Origin: Verrucomicrobiia bacterium
GTDB taxonomy: Bacteria; Verrucomicrobiota; Verrucomicrobiia; Verrucomicrobiales; Akkermansiaceae
Reading direction: 5' to 3'
DNA: 48,990 nt
NCBI GenBank assembly: GCA_030430455.1
Contig: JAUIJB010000022.1
Coordinates: 1 to 48,990 of the forward strand
Below the pieces are notes generated by a model. The model had not been told where the DNA came from. It was given only the letters and a program-made list of their open reading frames with translations, and did not search any database. A program made the position numbers and the translations under genes. This document shows, one piece after another, positions 17,293-26,000 of this stretch (its first letter is position 1; each line of letters starts with the position of its first letter).

Positions 17293-18123
17293 ATGAGAAT
17301 CCTCTACGCTCCCTCACCGACCGAAACCTCGATGCTCGACACTGCGGGCCTGCGCGACTCCTTCCTGCTTGAGGAGTTGTTCGGCGCCGGCGAAGTGACC
17401 CTCGTCTACTCCGACCTCGACCGCGCGATCGTCGGCTCGGCCGTTCCCACCGGCAGCCCGCTCGAGCTCGAGGCCGGCGAGGAGCTCCGCGCCGAGTACT
17501 TCTGCGAGCGCCGCGAGCTCGGCGTCCTCAACATCGGCGGCAAGGGCACCGTCACCGTCGACGGCACCGAGCACGAGCTCGACAAGTGCGACATCCTCTA
17601 CGTCGGCCGTGGCAGCAGGGAGGTCCGCTTCGCCAGCGCCGACGCCGCCAGCCCGGCGGCCTTCTACCTGGTGAGCTACCCCGCCCACAGCGCCTACCCG
17701 ACCACCAAGGCGACCCCGGCCGACGCCAACCGCGTCGAGCTTGGCAGCCCGGAGGAGTGCAATGAGCGGGCGATCTGCCAGTACATCCACGAGAACGGCA
17801 TCAAGAGCTGCCAGCTGGTGATGGGCTACACCGAGTTCAAGGCCGGCAGCGTCTGGAACACGATGCCCGCCCACACCCACGAGCGGCGAACCGAGGTCTA
17901 CTGCTACTTCGACGTCCCGCAGGAACACGCCGTGCTCCACATGATGGGCGAGCCCGACGAGACCCGCCCGCTGTGGGTCCACGACCGCCAGGCCGTGCTT
18001 TCGCCGGCGTGGTCGATCCACTGCGGCTGCGGCACCGCTTCCTACCGCTTCTGCTGGGCGATGGGCGGCGAGAACCAGGACTTCACCGACATGGACAAGG
18101 TGGAAATCCCCAACCTGCGCTGA
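17293..18123 (+). CDS. kduI: 5-dehydro-4-deoxy-D-glucuronate isomerase KduI
   Basis: The 276-residue protein is a two-cupin KduI. Its metal ligands are all present: His194 and His196 in AHTHERRTE, Glu201, and His243 in WSIHCGCG. They are shifted by two from the E. coli positions 196, 198, 203 and 245. The enzyme converts 4-deoxy-L-threo-5-hexosulose uronate, the product of polyuronide lyases, into 3-deoxy-D-glycero-2,5-hexodiulosonate. The next gene, three bases later, encodes the following step. The length equals the family norm. The 158-base leader contains TTGCCG and TGGCAT 17 bases apart (17215-17243), a poor promoter match. The enzyme is cytoplasmic. Confidence 0.96.
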   Translation: MRILYAPSPTETSMLDTAGLRDSFLLEELFGAGEVTLVYSDLDRAIVGSAVPTGSPLELEAGEELRAEYFCERRELGVLNIGGKGTVTVDGTEHELDKCDILYVGRGSREVRFASADAASPAAFYLVSYPAHSAYPTTKATPADANRVELGSPEECNERAICQYIHENGIKSCQLVMGYTEFKAGSVWNTMPAHTHERRTEVYCYFDVPQEHAVLHMMGEPDETRPLWVHDRQAVLSPAWSIHCGCGTASYRFCWAMGGENQDFTDMDKVEIPNLR

Positions 18124-18126
18124 ACC

Positions 18127-18894
18127 ATGGGCATCCTCTCTTCCTTCGACCTGAGCGGCAGGACCGCGCTGGTGACCGGCTGCAAGCGCGGCATCGGCTT
18201 CGCCATGGCCGAGGCGCTCGCCGAGGCGGGCGCGGACATCATCGGCGTGAGCGCCTCGCTCCAGCCGGGCAGCGACATCGAGAAGGCGGTCACCGCGCTC
18301 GGCCGGAAGTTCACCGCCCACCAGTGCGACTTTTCCGACCGCGAGGCGGTCAAGGGTTTCGCCGCGGAGGTGCTGTCGGGCCACGGAACGCCGGATATCC
18401 TGGTCAACAACGCCGGGACCATCGCCCGGGCACCGGCCGCCGAGCACCCCGACGAGATGTGGTTCGAGGTGATCGAGGTGAACCTCAACGCGCAGTTCCT
18501 GCTCAGCCGAGAGATCGGCGCGAAGATGGTCGCGCGCGGTTCCGGCAAGATCATCTTCACCGCCTCGCTGCTGACCTTCCAGGGCGGTATCACCGTGCCC
18601 GGCTACGCCGCGTCGAAGGGGGGCATCGGCCAGCTCACCAAGGCCCTCGCCAACGAGTGGGCGTCCAAGGGGGTCAACGTCAACGCCATCGCCCCGGGCT
18701 ACATCGCCACCGACAACACCGAGGCCCTGCGCAACGACCCGGTGCGCAGCGAGCAGATCCTCGCCCGCATCCCGGCGGGCCGCTGGGGCGACCCGGCGGA
18801 CTTCAAGGGGCCGACCGTGTTCCTCGCCTCGGATGCCGCCAGCTACGTCAACGGCGAGGTGCTCGTCGTCGATGGAGGCTGGATGGGCCGATGA
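18127..18894 (+). CDS. kduD: 2-dehydro-3-deoxy-D-gluconate 5-dehydrogenase KduD (SDR family)
   Basis: The 255-residue short-chain dehydrogenase has the nucleotide-binding TGCKRGIG (residues 17-24), NNAG (94-97), catalytic Ser147, Tyr160 and Lys164, and structural Asn119. The overall sequence (MGILSSFDLSGRTALVTG, NVNAIAPGYIATDNT) fits KduD closely. It reduces 3-deoxy-D-glycero-2,5-hexodiulosonate to 2-keto-3-deoxygluconate using NAD(P)H, directly after KduI. With kduI it forms a compact two-gene operon for degrading unsaturated uronates from pectin, alginate-like or glycosaminoglycan polymers. No lyase gene is in the window. Confidence 0.95.
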   Translation: MGILSSFDLSGRTALVTGCKRGIGFAMAEALAEAGADIIGVSASLQPGSDIEKAVTALGRKFTAHQCDFSDREAVKGFAAEVLSGHGTPDILVNNAGTIARAPAAEHPDEMWFEVIEVNLNAQFLLSREIGAKMVARGSGKIIFTASLLTFQGGITVPGYAASKGGIGQLTKALANEWASKGVNVNAIAPGYIATDNTEALRNDPVRSEQILARIPAGRWGDPADFKGPTVFLASDAASYVNGEVLVVDGGWMGR

Positions 18895-18934
18895 GTCGCG
18901 GACCCGGCCGGACGAGCCGGGGCGCACTGCGGGT

Positions 18935-18963
18935 TTGCACCCCATTCTCCCGCCCGCTAGCCT
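18935..18963 (+). promoter_or_regulatory. Candidate sigma-70-type promoter for the ECF sigma gene
   Basis: TTGCAC (18935-18940) and TAGCCT (18958-18963) are separated by exactly 17 bases. The -10 keeps the important T, A and final T. Transcription would start near 18970, about 25 bases before the TTG start codon. This is a sequence match only. Confidence 0.4.
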
Positions 18964-18994
18964 CACCGCCGGGGCCAGTCCGCCCCGTCGTTGC

Positions 18995-19552
18995 TTGAGT
19001 GAGCTCACCAAAATCCTGGCCGCGTCGAGCGCGGAGGGGCGCCCGGTCTCGGGCAACCTGCTGCCGCTCGTCTACGACGAGCTGCGCAGCCTCGCGGCGA
19101 GGAAGCTCGCCCGCGAGCGCACCGGCCAGACGCTGCAGGCCACCGCGCTCGTCCACGAGGCCTGGCTGCGGCTCGGCGGCGACGAGGAACAGGACTGGAA
19201 CGACCGCGCCCATTTCTTCCGCGCCGCCGCCCAGGCGATGCGGCGGATCCTGGTCGACCGGGCGAGGAAGAAGGCCTCGAAGAAGCGCGGCGAGGGGCAG
19301 CGGCCGCTCGACCTCGACCAGCTGGACGTCGCGGACACCAGCCAGGATGAGCGGGTCCTGCTGGTCGACGAGGTGCTCGGCCGCCTCGAGAAGGACGACC
19401 CGGACTGCGCCCGGATCGTGTCGCTGAAGTTCTTCGGCGGACTCACCAACAAGGAGGTCGCCGCGGCCGAGGGGGTCACCGAGCGGACGATCGAGCGGCA
19501 GTGGGCCTATGCCAAGGCGCGCCTGTTCCGGATGATGCGCGATGAGATCTAG
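18995..19552 (+). CDS. ECF-type RNA polymerase sigma factor (TIGR02999-like)
   Basis: The product is about 185 residues. The start is read as TTG at 18995, since SELTKILAASS...LLPLVYDELRSLAARKL matches the usual N-terminus of this ECF group. The region upstream to 18833 is open but has no coding character. Region 2 is LQATALVHEAWLRLGG, then HFFRAAAQAMRRILVDRARKK. Region 4 is IVSLKFFGGLTNKEVAAAEGV with the helix-turn-helix ending TERTIERQWAYAKARLFR. This group is typical of Planctomycetes, Acidobacteria and Verrucomicrobia, and members sit next to a Ser/Thr kinase rather than an anti-sigma factor. The same is seen here: the kinase gene overlaps it by 11 bases. Confidence 0.88.
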   Translation: MSELTKILAASSAEGRPVSGNLLPLVYDELRSLAARKLARERTGQTLQATALVHEAWLRLGGDEEQDWNDRAHFFRAAAQAMRRILVDRARKKASKKRGEGQRPLDLDQLDVADTSQDERVLLVDEVLGRLEKDDPDCARIVSLKFFGGLTNKEVAAAEGVTERTIERQWAYAKARLFRMMRDEI

Positions 19553-21743
19553 CGAGCCGGAGAACCGCGGGAAGTCCGCCACGGCGCCCGGCGCCGAGAG
19601 GCTGCTGTTCGAGGCGGCCTCCGTCTTCGAGTCGCGGGACGAACGCGAGGCCTTCCTCGCCTATGCCTGCCGCGACGACCCGGCGATGCGCGAGGCTGTC
19701 GGGTCCCTGCTCGGCGTCCGCGGCGAGGCCGATGACTTCTTCGAGTTCGAACCGACCATCGCCCGGGACGAGCGGGACGAGCAGGGCGGCGGGGAGGAGG
19801 GCGAGCTGGGCGTCAGTGTCGGTCGCTACCGGCTGATCGAGCGGCTCGGCGCGGGAGGATGCGGCGTGGTCTACCTCGCCGAGCAGCTGGAGCCCGTGAG
19901 GCGCAAGGTCGCCCTGAAGATCGTCCGCCTGGGCCTGAACACGAGGGAGGAGGTGGCCGCCCGCTTCGAGGCGGAGGCCCAGGCGCTGGCGTCGCTGAAC
20001 CACCCCCACATCGCCCGGGTCCTCGATGCCGGCACCAGCAACAACGGCGTGCCCTTCCTCGTGATGGAGCTGGTGGACGGCGAGAGGATCACTGAATACT
20101 GTGATTCCCGTCAATTGGACGTCGGCCGGCGACTGGAGCTGTTCCTGAAGGTTTGCCGCGCGATCCAGCACGCCCACCAGCGCAGCGTCGTCCACCGCGA
20201 CATCAAGCCGTCGAACATCCTCGTCGAGACCCACGAGTCGGTCGCCGTGGTCAAGGTGATCGACTTCGGGATCGCCGGCAGCCGCGGGGCGAGCAGCGGG
20301 GAGGGGGAGTTCATGGGGACCCCGGCCTACATGAGCCCGGAGCTCGCCCTCGGCACCGCAACCGTGGACACCCAGTCGGACGTCTACAGCCTCGGGGTGC
20401 TGCTGGCCGAGTTGCTCGCCGGTCGGCCACGGCATGTCCCGGAAGGCCTGCTGGACCACGGGATCGATGAGGTGAGGCGGGTGCTGCGCGAGGTCCGGCC
20501 CATGGCGCCGTCCGAGACCCTGCGCCTGCTCACCCCCGCTGAGCGCGGCAGGATCGTCGCCGGGCGGGCGATCGCGGAGGACCGGCTCCAGCGCTGGTGC
20601 GAGCGCGACTTTGACTGGGTGGTGCGCAAGGCGGTGGATCCCGACCCCTCACGCCGCTATCCGACGATCAACGGCCTGGCGATGGACGTCGAGCGCTGCC
20701 TGCGGCAGGAGCCGGTCGTGGCGCGGCCGTCCTCGCGCCGCTACCGGCTCGGCAAGCTGGTCCGCCGCAACCGGGTCGTCTTCGTGGCCGGGGCCATTGC
20801 GATCCTCGGGCTGCTGGGCGGCGGCGGCATGGCGACCTTCCTGTTCTTTCGCGAGCGCGAGGCCAAGGCCGAGGTGGAGCGCGCCCTCGCCACCGAGGCC
20901 GAGATGCGGGCGCGCTCGGAGAACTGGGCAAGGGTGGCGGAGGCCACCGTCCGCGTCCGTGACGGTGACCTCGAGGGGGCCGACGAGCTGCTCTCGGCGA
21001 TTCCGCTCGAGAAGACGCCGTCGTCGCTGGAGGCCGTCAGCACCTTCCGCCAGGTGGCCGAGTGGCACCTGGTGGCGGGGCGGATCGACGAGGTCGATTC
21101 CCGCTTCCTCGCCATGGCCATCGCACTGGCACGGGTCGACCAGGCCGACAGCGAGGCGGTCTCGCTCAACCTGATCCCCGCGGCCACCGCGGTCTGCCTG
21201 TCCCACGACCGCGAGCGCTACGACTGGTTCCGGGAGATGGCGATCGAGCGCTTCGGTGACACCCGCCAGGCGGTCGTGGCGGAGCAGATCGTGAAGGCCT
21301 GCCTGTTGCGTCCGGCCGACGAGGCGTTTCTCGCCGACCTGAAGCCGTTGGCCGACCGGGTCGAGCGTGCCCTCGAGGATGAGGACAGCCGGACGGCCGG
21401 CGACCCCGACCTGCGCTCGTGGGCCTGCTTCTCGCTCGCCCTGTTCCGCTATCGCGAGGCTGAGCTCGGGGCGGCGGCGGCGTGGGTCGGGCGCTGCCTG
21501 ACGACCCCGGCGGTGAATCCCACCGTGCCGATTTCGGCACGGATCGTCCTCGGCCTCGTCGCGCGGGAGCAGGGACGGCCGGACGAGGCGGAGGCGCACT
21601 TCCGGCGGGCGGTGGAGGAGGCCGACGGGCGCCTCGATCCCCGCGGGTCGCCGGGGTACACCGCCGAGGGCTTCTGGTTCGACTGGGCGAACGTCCGCCT
21701 GCTGCTGGAGGAGGCCGGGTATCTGCCCGAGGAGGGCGCGTAG
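19542..21743 (+). CDS. Membrane-anchored serine/threonine protein kinase
   Basis: The 733-residue protein has an N-terminal acidic region (1-90). A Hanks-type kinase domain (about 95-390) follows: glycine loop Gly103-Ala-Gly105 to Gly108, Lys126 in VALKIV, HRDIKPSN with catalytic Asp220, and DFG at Asp241. The activation segment ends in GTPAYMSPE. One membrane segment lies at about 412-436 (VVFVAGAIAILGLLGGGGMATFLFF). The C-terminal 300 residues are helical and TPR-like and should face outside the cytoplasm. The gene begins inside the sigma-factor gene, so the two are co-expressed and the kinase likely controls or reports to that sigma factor, as proposed for this ECF group. Targets are unknown. 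Confidence 0.9.
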   Translation: MRSSEPENRGKSATAPGAERLLFEAASVFESRDEREAFLAYACRDDPAMREAVGSLLGVRGEADDFFEFEPTIARDERDEQGGGEEGELGVSVGRYRLIERLGAGGCGVVYLAEQLEPVRRKVALKIVRLGLNTREEVAARFEAEAQALASLNHPHIARVLDAGTSNNGVPFLVMELVDGERITEYCDSRQLDVGRRLELFLKVCRAIQHAHQRSVVHRDIKPSNILVETHESVAVVKVIDFGIAGSRGASSGEGEFMGTPAYMSPELALGTATVDTQSDVYSLGVLLAELLAGRPRHVPEGLLDHGIDEVRRVLREVRPMAPSETLRLLTPAERGRIVAGRAIAEDRLQRWCERDFDWVVRKAVDPDPSRRYPTINGLAMDVERCLRQEPVVARPSSRRYRLGKLVRRNRVVFVAGAIAILGLLGGGGMATFLFFREREAKAEVERALATEAEMRARSENWARVAEATVRVRDGDLEGADELLSAIPLEKTPSSLEAVSTFRQVAEWHLVAGRIDEVDSRFLAMAIALARVDQADSEAVSLNLIPAATAVCLSHDRERYDWFREMAIERFGDTRQAVVAEQIVKACLLRPADEAFLADLKPLADRVERALEDEDSRTAGDPDLRSWACFSLALFRYREAELGAAAAWVGRCLTTPAVNPTVPISARIVLGLVAREQGRPDEAEAHFRRAVEEADGRLDPRGSPGYTAEGFWFDWANVRLLLEEAGYLPEEGA

Positions 21744-21747
21744 AATC

Positions 21748-21768
21748 CTGTTGAACAATCCAACAGGC
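21748..21768. other. Hairpin just after the kinase gene
   Basis: CCTGTTG (21748-21754) and CAACAGG (21762-21768) form a perfect 7-base stem with a 7-base loop, four bases after the kinase stop. There is no T-tract, so termination is uncertain. It may protect the 3' end of the sigma-kinase transcript. Confidence 0.4.
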
Positions 21769-21983
21769 GTCGACACCGAGAGATTGGGGAGAGGAGGATG
21801 CGCTTGGAAGTCCCGCGGCGGAAGGCCCGAGCTTGCCGGCTGGTGAAACCCGGCGTGGCGGGATTCGGATCCTGAGTGCCGGAGCGTCAGGAAGTTGCGA
21901 TCAATGGTCGACTCCCCGGCCAAGGCGATCATGGGGCTGCTTGAGGGCTGCGGCTGGCGAAGCTGAAGAATTTTGCCTTCTTT

Positions 21984-22018
21984 GTGTCGGGATCCCGCAG
22001 CGGGTTGCGCTTCTGCGG
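21984..22018 (+). promoter_or_regulatory. Leader motif shared with the downstream paralogue (copy 1)
   Basis: A 12-base core GTGTCGGGATCC, followed by a related GC-rich stretch, lies 90 bases before the PEP-CTERM gene. The same core lies about 115 bases before the next paralogue. In this copy it includes the palindrome CGGGATCCCG. The remainder of the 330-base gap (21744-22073) contains the hairpin at 21748 and no other recognised element. It may be a shared regulator site or simply duplicated leader DNA. Confidence 0.4.
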
Positions 22019-22073
22019 ATACTGGATGGTCCTGCCTTACCGGGCCAGCCCGCCGAAAACCTGAAACTTCCAC

Positions 22074-22796
22074 ATGAAAAACAACCTGATTGTCCCTTGC
22101 GCCGCCTTGGCTGCGCTTGTGGCCTCCCCCGCAGCCCATGGTGTGATCTCACTGAACAACGGAGATTTCCAGAATGGTGGCAATGTGACCAATGTTGAGG
22201 ATGTCCCCGACTGGTTTGATTCGGCGGTCGGCGCCTTCTTCGAGCAAGCGTGGATCACGAGCCATGTTGCACCGAATGGCACGAATGGTGTGATTTTTTC
22301 ATCCTTCGAGTCAGATGATTTCGGGATGCCAACTTCCAACGTCAACGATGGCGCGTGGATCTATCAAACGATTGGAATCGCGGATGGAGCCCCCGAACTC
22401 GAGGTGGGCTTCGACTGGGGAACTCCAACCGACGATGGCGGTGGCCGCAACCTCGGCCTGACGGTGGGAGTCTATGCCTACGATGGAGTGGGCGGGTTTG
22501 TCGGAGCCGATGGCACGGACGTTCGTGGTGGTGCGGGGGTCACGCTGCTCGATTCCCAGTCATTTGAGATCCTCTCGACCACGGGTGGGGGGCAGTCCAT
22601 CAGCGACATGGCGGATCTCGATATCTCGGGAGCAGGCAGCCAAGAGCTCTTCCTTCGCATCAATGGCTACATCGCCGGCAGCACCGAGGCCTGGCCCTGG
22701 GTCGACAACGTCACGGTGGATGCGGTTCCCGAGCCCTCGATCGCGCTGCTTGGTGGCCTTGGCCTCTTCGGTCTGATGCGTCGCCGCCGGAGCTGA
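22074..22796 (+). CDS. PEP-CTERM sorting domain protein
   Basis: The 240-residue product starts with a signal peptide (MKNNLIVPCAALAALVASPAAHG). It ends with a PEP-CTERM sorting signal: VPEPS, a hydrophobic segment (IALLGGLGLFGLM) and RRRRS. The 200-residue body (NGDFQNGGNVTN, DWFDS, NGTNGVIFSSFESDDFG, LTVGVYAYDG, LFLRINGY) closely matches the N-terminal domain of the next gene. PEP-CTERM proteins are processed by an exosortase and attached to or released at the cell surface; no exosortase gene is in the window. Many codons here end in A or T (for example GGTGGCAATGTGACC), unlike the very GC-rich paralogue. A T-rich hairpin terminator follows. The domain's function is not known. Confidence 0.88.
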   Translation: MKNNLIVPCAALAALVASPAAHGVISLNNGDFQNGGNVTNVEDVPDWFDSAVGAFFEQAWITSHVAPNGTNGVIFSSFESDDFGMPTSNVNDGAWIYQTIGIADGAPELEVGFDWGTPTDDGGGRNLGLTVGVYAYDGVGGFVGADGTDVRGGAGVTLLDSQSFEILSTTGGGQSISDMADLDISGAGSQELFLRINGYIAGSTEAWPWVDNVTVDAVPEPSIALLGGLGLFGLMRRRRS

Positions 22797-22828
22797 TCGT
22801 CTCCCTGATTCCCGATCCTTTCCTCACA

Positions 22829-22858
22829 GCCGCCGCGGTTCTCCGTGGCGGCTTTTTT
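22829..22858 (+). terminator. Rho-independent terminator after the PEP-CTERM gene
   Basis: GCCGCCGCGG (22829-22838), loop TTCT, and CCGTGGCGGC (22843-22852) form a 10-base stem with one G-U pair, followed directly by six T residues. This is the clearest intrinsic terminator in the window, 32 bases after the stop codon, so the PEP-CTERM gene is transcribed separately from the next gene. Confidence 0.8.
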
Positions 22859-22908
22859 CACTGGTTCAAGGACTCGCGTTGGAGAAGTCGCGGCATCCTT
22901 CGGTTCCG

Positions 22909-22945
22909 GTGTCGGGATCCTGCGGCTGTTCGCGCTCCTTGCGAT
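22909..22945 (+). promoter_or_regulatory. Leader motif shared with the upstream paralogue (copy 2)
   Basis: GTGTCGGGATCC at 22909-22920 is identical to the core before the PEP-CTERM gene. The following bases (TGCGGCTGTTCGCGCTCC) resemble the first copy's CGCAGCGGGTTGCGCTTC. It lies about 115 bases before the ATG at 23025, downstream of the terminator, where this gene's promoter should be. Confidence 0.4.
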
Positions 22946-23024
22946 TGGACGACCTGATGGTGGCTGCCCGGAAAGCAACGGATTCCGGTGAGCGAGGTCG
23001 GTCAGTTCCACAAGCCCACGACCC

Positions 23025-26000
23025 ATGATGAAGAACCCACTGCTCGCCGGGATCCTCGGCGGATACCTGGCTGCGCTACCCGCGGCACGTGCCCAGCTCG
23101 AGATCCTCAACGGCGACTTCGAGTTCGGTGGTGGGGCAAACATCGCGGACGTGGCCGACTGGTTCGACAACAACACCGGCGGCTTCTTCGAGGGCGCCTG
23201 GCAGAGCAACTCCCAGTCGTTCAATGGAACCAATCAGGTGATCTTCTCCTCCTTCGAGGCCGATGAATTCGGGGCTCCCACCCCGGACGTCGATGACGGT
23301 TGCTACCTCTACCAGGGCATTGGAACCGCTGACGGAGCAAGCGAGCTGAACATCCAGTTCGACTGGGGGTCGCCGACCGACGATGACGTCAACCGGGACC
23401 TCGGCGTGACCGTCGGGGTCTACGCCTACGACGGGATCGGTGCCTTCGTCCCGGGTGACGACAGCGACGTTCGTGGCGCCGCGGGGGTCACGCTGCTCGA
23501 TTCGGTGACCTTCACCAGCGCGGCGGGCACCCGGCCCGCAGGCGGAACCATGTTCGTCGGAACCACGGCGAATCTCAACCTCACCGGTGCCGGCGGCCAG
23601 GAGTTGTTCCTGCGCTTCAACGGCTACCTCCCCACCACCACCGAGTCCTGGCCAACCGTCGACAACGTGGTCATTTTGGGTGATGCCCCGGTCTTCGTGA
23701 CCCAGCCGGAGGACTTCTTTGGAACCGTCGGATCTCCCGTCACGCTGACCGCCACTGCGGCCGCGAATCCCGCCCCGGGCTACCAGTGGGAGTATTCCGA
23801 GTTCGGCGGTGATCCCTGGACCGCGATCGAGGGGGAGACATCGGGCACCCTGGTGATCGATTCCGCCACCTTCCTCGACACCGGCTACTACCGGCTGGTC
23901 GCCGACAACGGCGTCCGGGCGACCAGCTTCGAGGCCTTTGTCGACATCATCTACCCCGATCCCACCATCACGGCGGAACCGGTGGGCGGTGCCGTCCAGG
24001 TCGGCGACAGCGTCACCTTCACCGTCGAGGCCACCGGCCTGGGCAACCTCACCTACCAGTGGTTCAGCCTCGATGGCGGAACCCTCGACGACGGCGGCTC
24101 GATCTCCGGTGCCACCACGGCGTCCCTGACGCTGAGCAATGTCCAGCTCGGCGACGCCGACGCTTATTTCTGCGAGGTGATCGACGAGCAGGCGATCGAG
24201 GACGGTTATGCGGGCGAGGAGGGCTTCATCGAGACGCAGTCCGCCGTCCTCGAGGTCTTCGAGGCATCGGCGACCCCGCTGCTCAGCTTCGAGCCCTTCA
24301 GTGCCTACCCGACGGGTGCGGAGCTTCCGGGGCTCGATCCGGCCATCGAGGGCTACGTGGACGGCTGGGTGGACACCGGGACCGGCGATGCCGAGCCCGC
24401 CGTGACCGCCGGGTCGCTGGTCTATGCGGGTGCCGGCTACAACCCGGGCATCGGCGGCAAGGTGGGCAAGGACGCGGACGGGGAAACGCTCGACCTCACC
24501 AACAGCGGACGCAGTGAGCGCCTGCTGGCGAACGATCTGCAGGGAACCCCGCTTTCCAACCGGACCCTCTACCTCAGCTGGCTGTTCCGCACCGGCAACG
24601 AGAACGCGGCGCCGCTGCCGAACCTCTACCAGACGCTGGCCCTCTACAACGGGGACAGCACCGACGACGCGCTGCGAGCCTTCGACGCGGGCATCGCGGT
24701 CGACGAGTTCGGCACCCCCGACTACGCCTTCCGGGTCAACGACACGACCAGCGCCGGGTTCGGCGTCGCCGCCGACAGCGGCACCCACCTCCTGGTCGCG
24801 AGGATCGATCTTTCGTCGACCGCCGCCGGCGACAGCGTGACCATGTGGCTCGACCCGGCCCTCGGAGCCGGTGAGCCCGCGGGGGGCACGACCATCGATG
24901 GCATCGACCTCGTCTACGACCGGTTGGTCATCTCCGACTACGCGAGTGACTCGTCGGCCTGGGACGAGATCCGCTGGGGGACCAGCTTCGATGCCGTCAC
25001 CATCGACGGTCCGGAGATCCCGCTGCTGCCCGAGTTCACCCTGCAGCCGACGGATGTCGAGGGACTGGTCGGGGCTGCGCTGCAACTCGCCGGGGTGGCC
25101 GACGGCGACCCGGCTCCCGACTACCAGTGGGAATACTCGCCGGATGGGATCGCTGCCTTCGCGACCCTCGACGGTGAGACATCCAGCGACCTCGTGATCG
25201 ACCCCGCCGCCTACGATGATGCGGGCCACTACCGGGTCGTGGCCTCGAACATCAACGGCTCGATCACCAGCGACGTGGCGGTCGTGACCATGAGCTATCC
25301 CGCCCCGATGATCACCCAAAACCTCGAGTCGGTCGTCGTCTACGCCGGCAGCACGGTCGAGTTCACCGTCGAGGCCGACACCCTGGGCAACACCACCTAC
25401 GAGTGGTACCTCGACGACGGCAACGGCCAGGTGCTCCTGGCCGAGACGACGAACACGCTCACCCTGACCGATGTCCAGGCGGATGACGAGGCGGCCTACT
25501 TCGTGGTGATCACCGACGACGCCGGCCTGGCCGACACCGGATCGACCACCACCTCCACCTCGGCCTACGCCAACCTGGAGGTGGTCGACGGGATCATCAT
25601 CCGTTCCGCGACGACGGCCCCGGTCACCGACGTGGCGGACCAGTATTACCTTCCCGGAAACGTCGAGGAAGCCGATGCGATCGCCGGCAGCGGCACGGCC
25701 TCGGCGGACAACGATGGCTCGACCTACGTCGCCTTGGACAGGGCGAGCAAGGGCATGACCTTCACGACGGGGTCCAACCCGGATGGCTACAGCGTCGACT
25801 CGGTCACCCTGCAGCACGTCCTGTGGGACACCTTCGTGGAGAACGGCACCTTCTACAACGTCCCGACCGGTGCCACCCTGGCATTCGAGTTCGGCACGAT
25901 CTCCGCGTCGACCAAGACCCCGATCTACTCCACGGAGGAGGCGGTGCATGCCGGTGCGCCAGTGGCGGGTGCCGCCGACAACGGCAGCGGGAGCTACTTC

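Noticed and set aside
21961..22000. Possible sigma-54 promoter before the PEP-CTERM gene (TGGCGAAG then TTTTGCC)
   Set aside because: The GG and GC elements are 17 bases apart rather than the 10 required.
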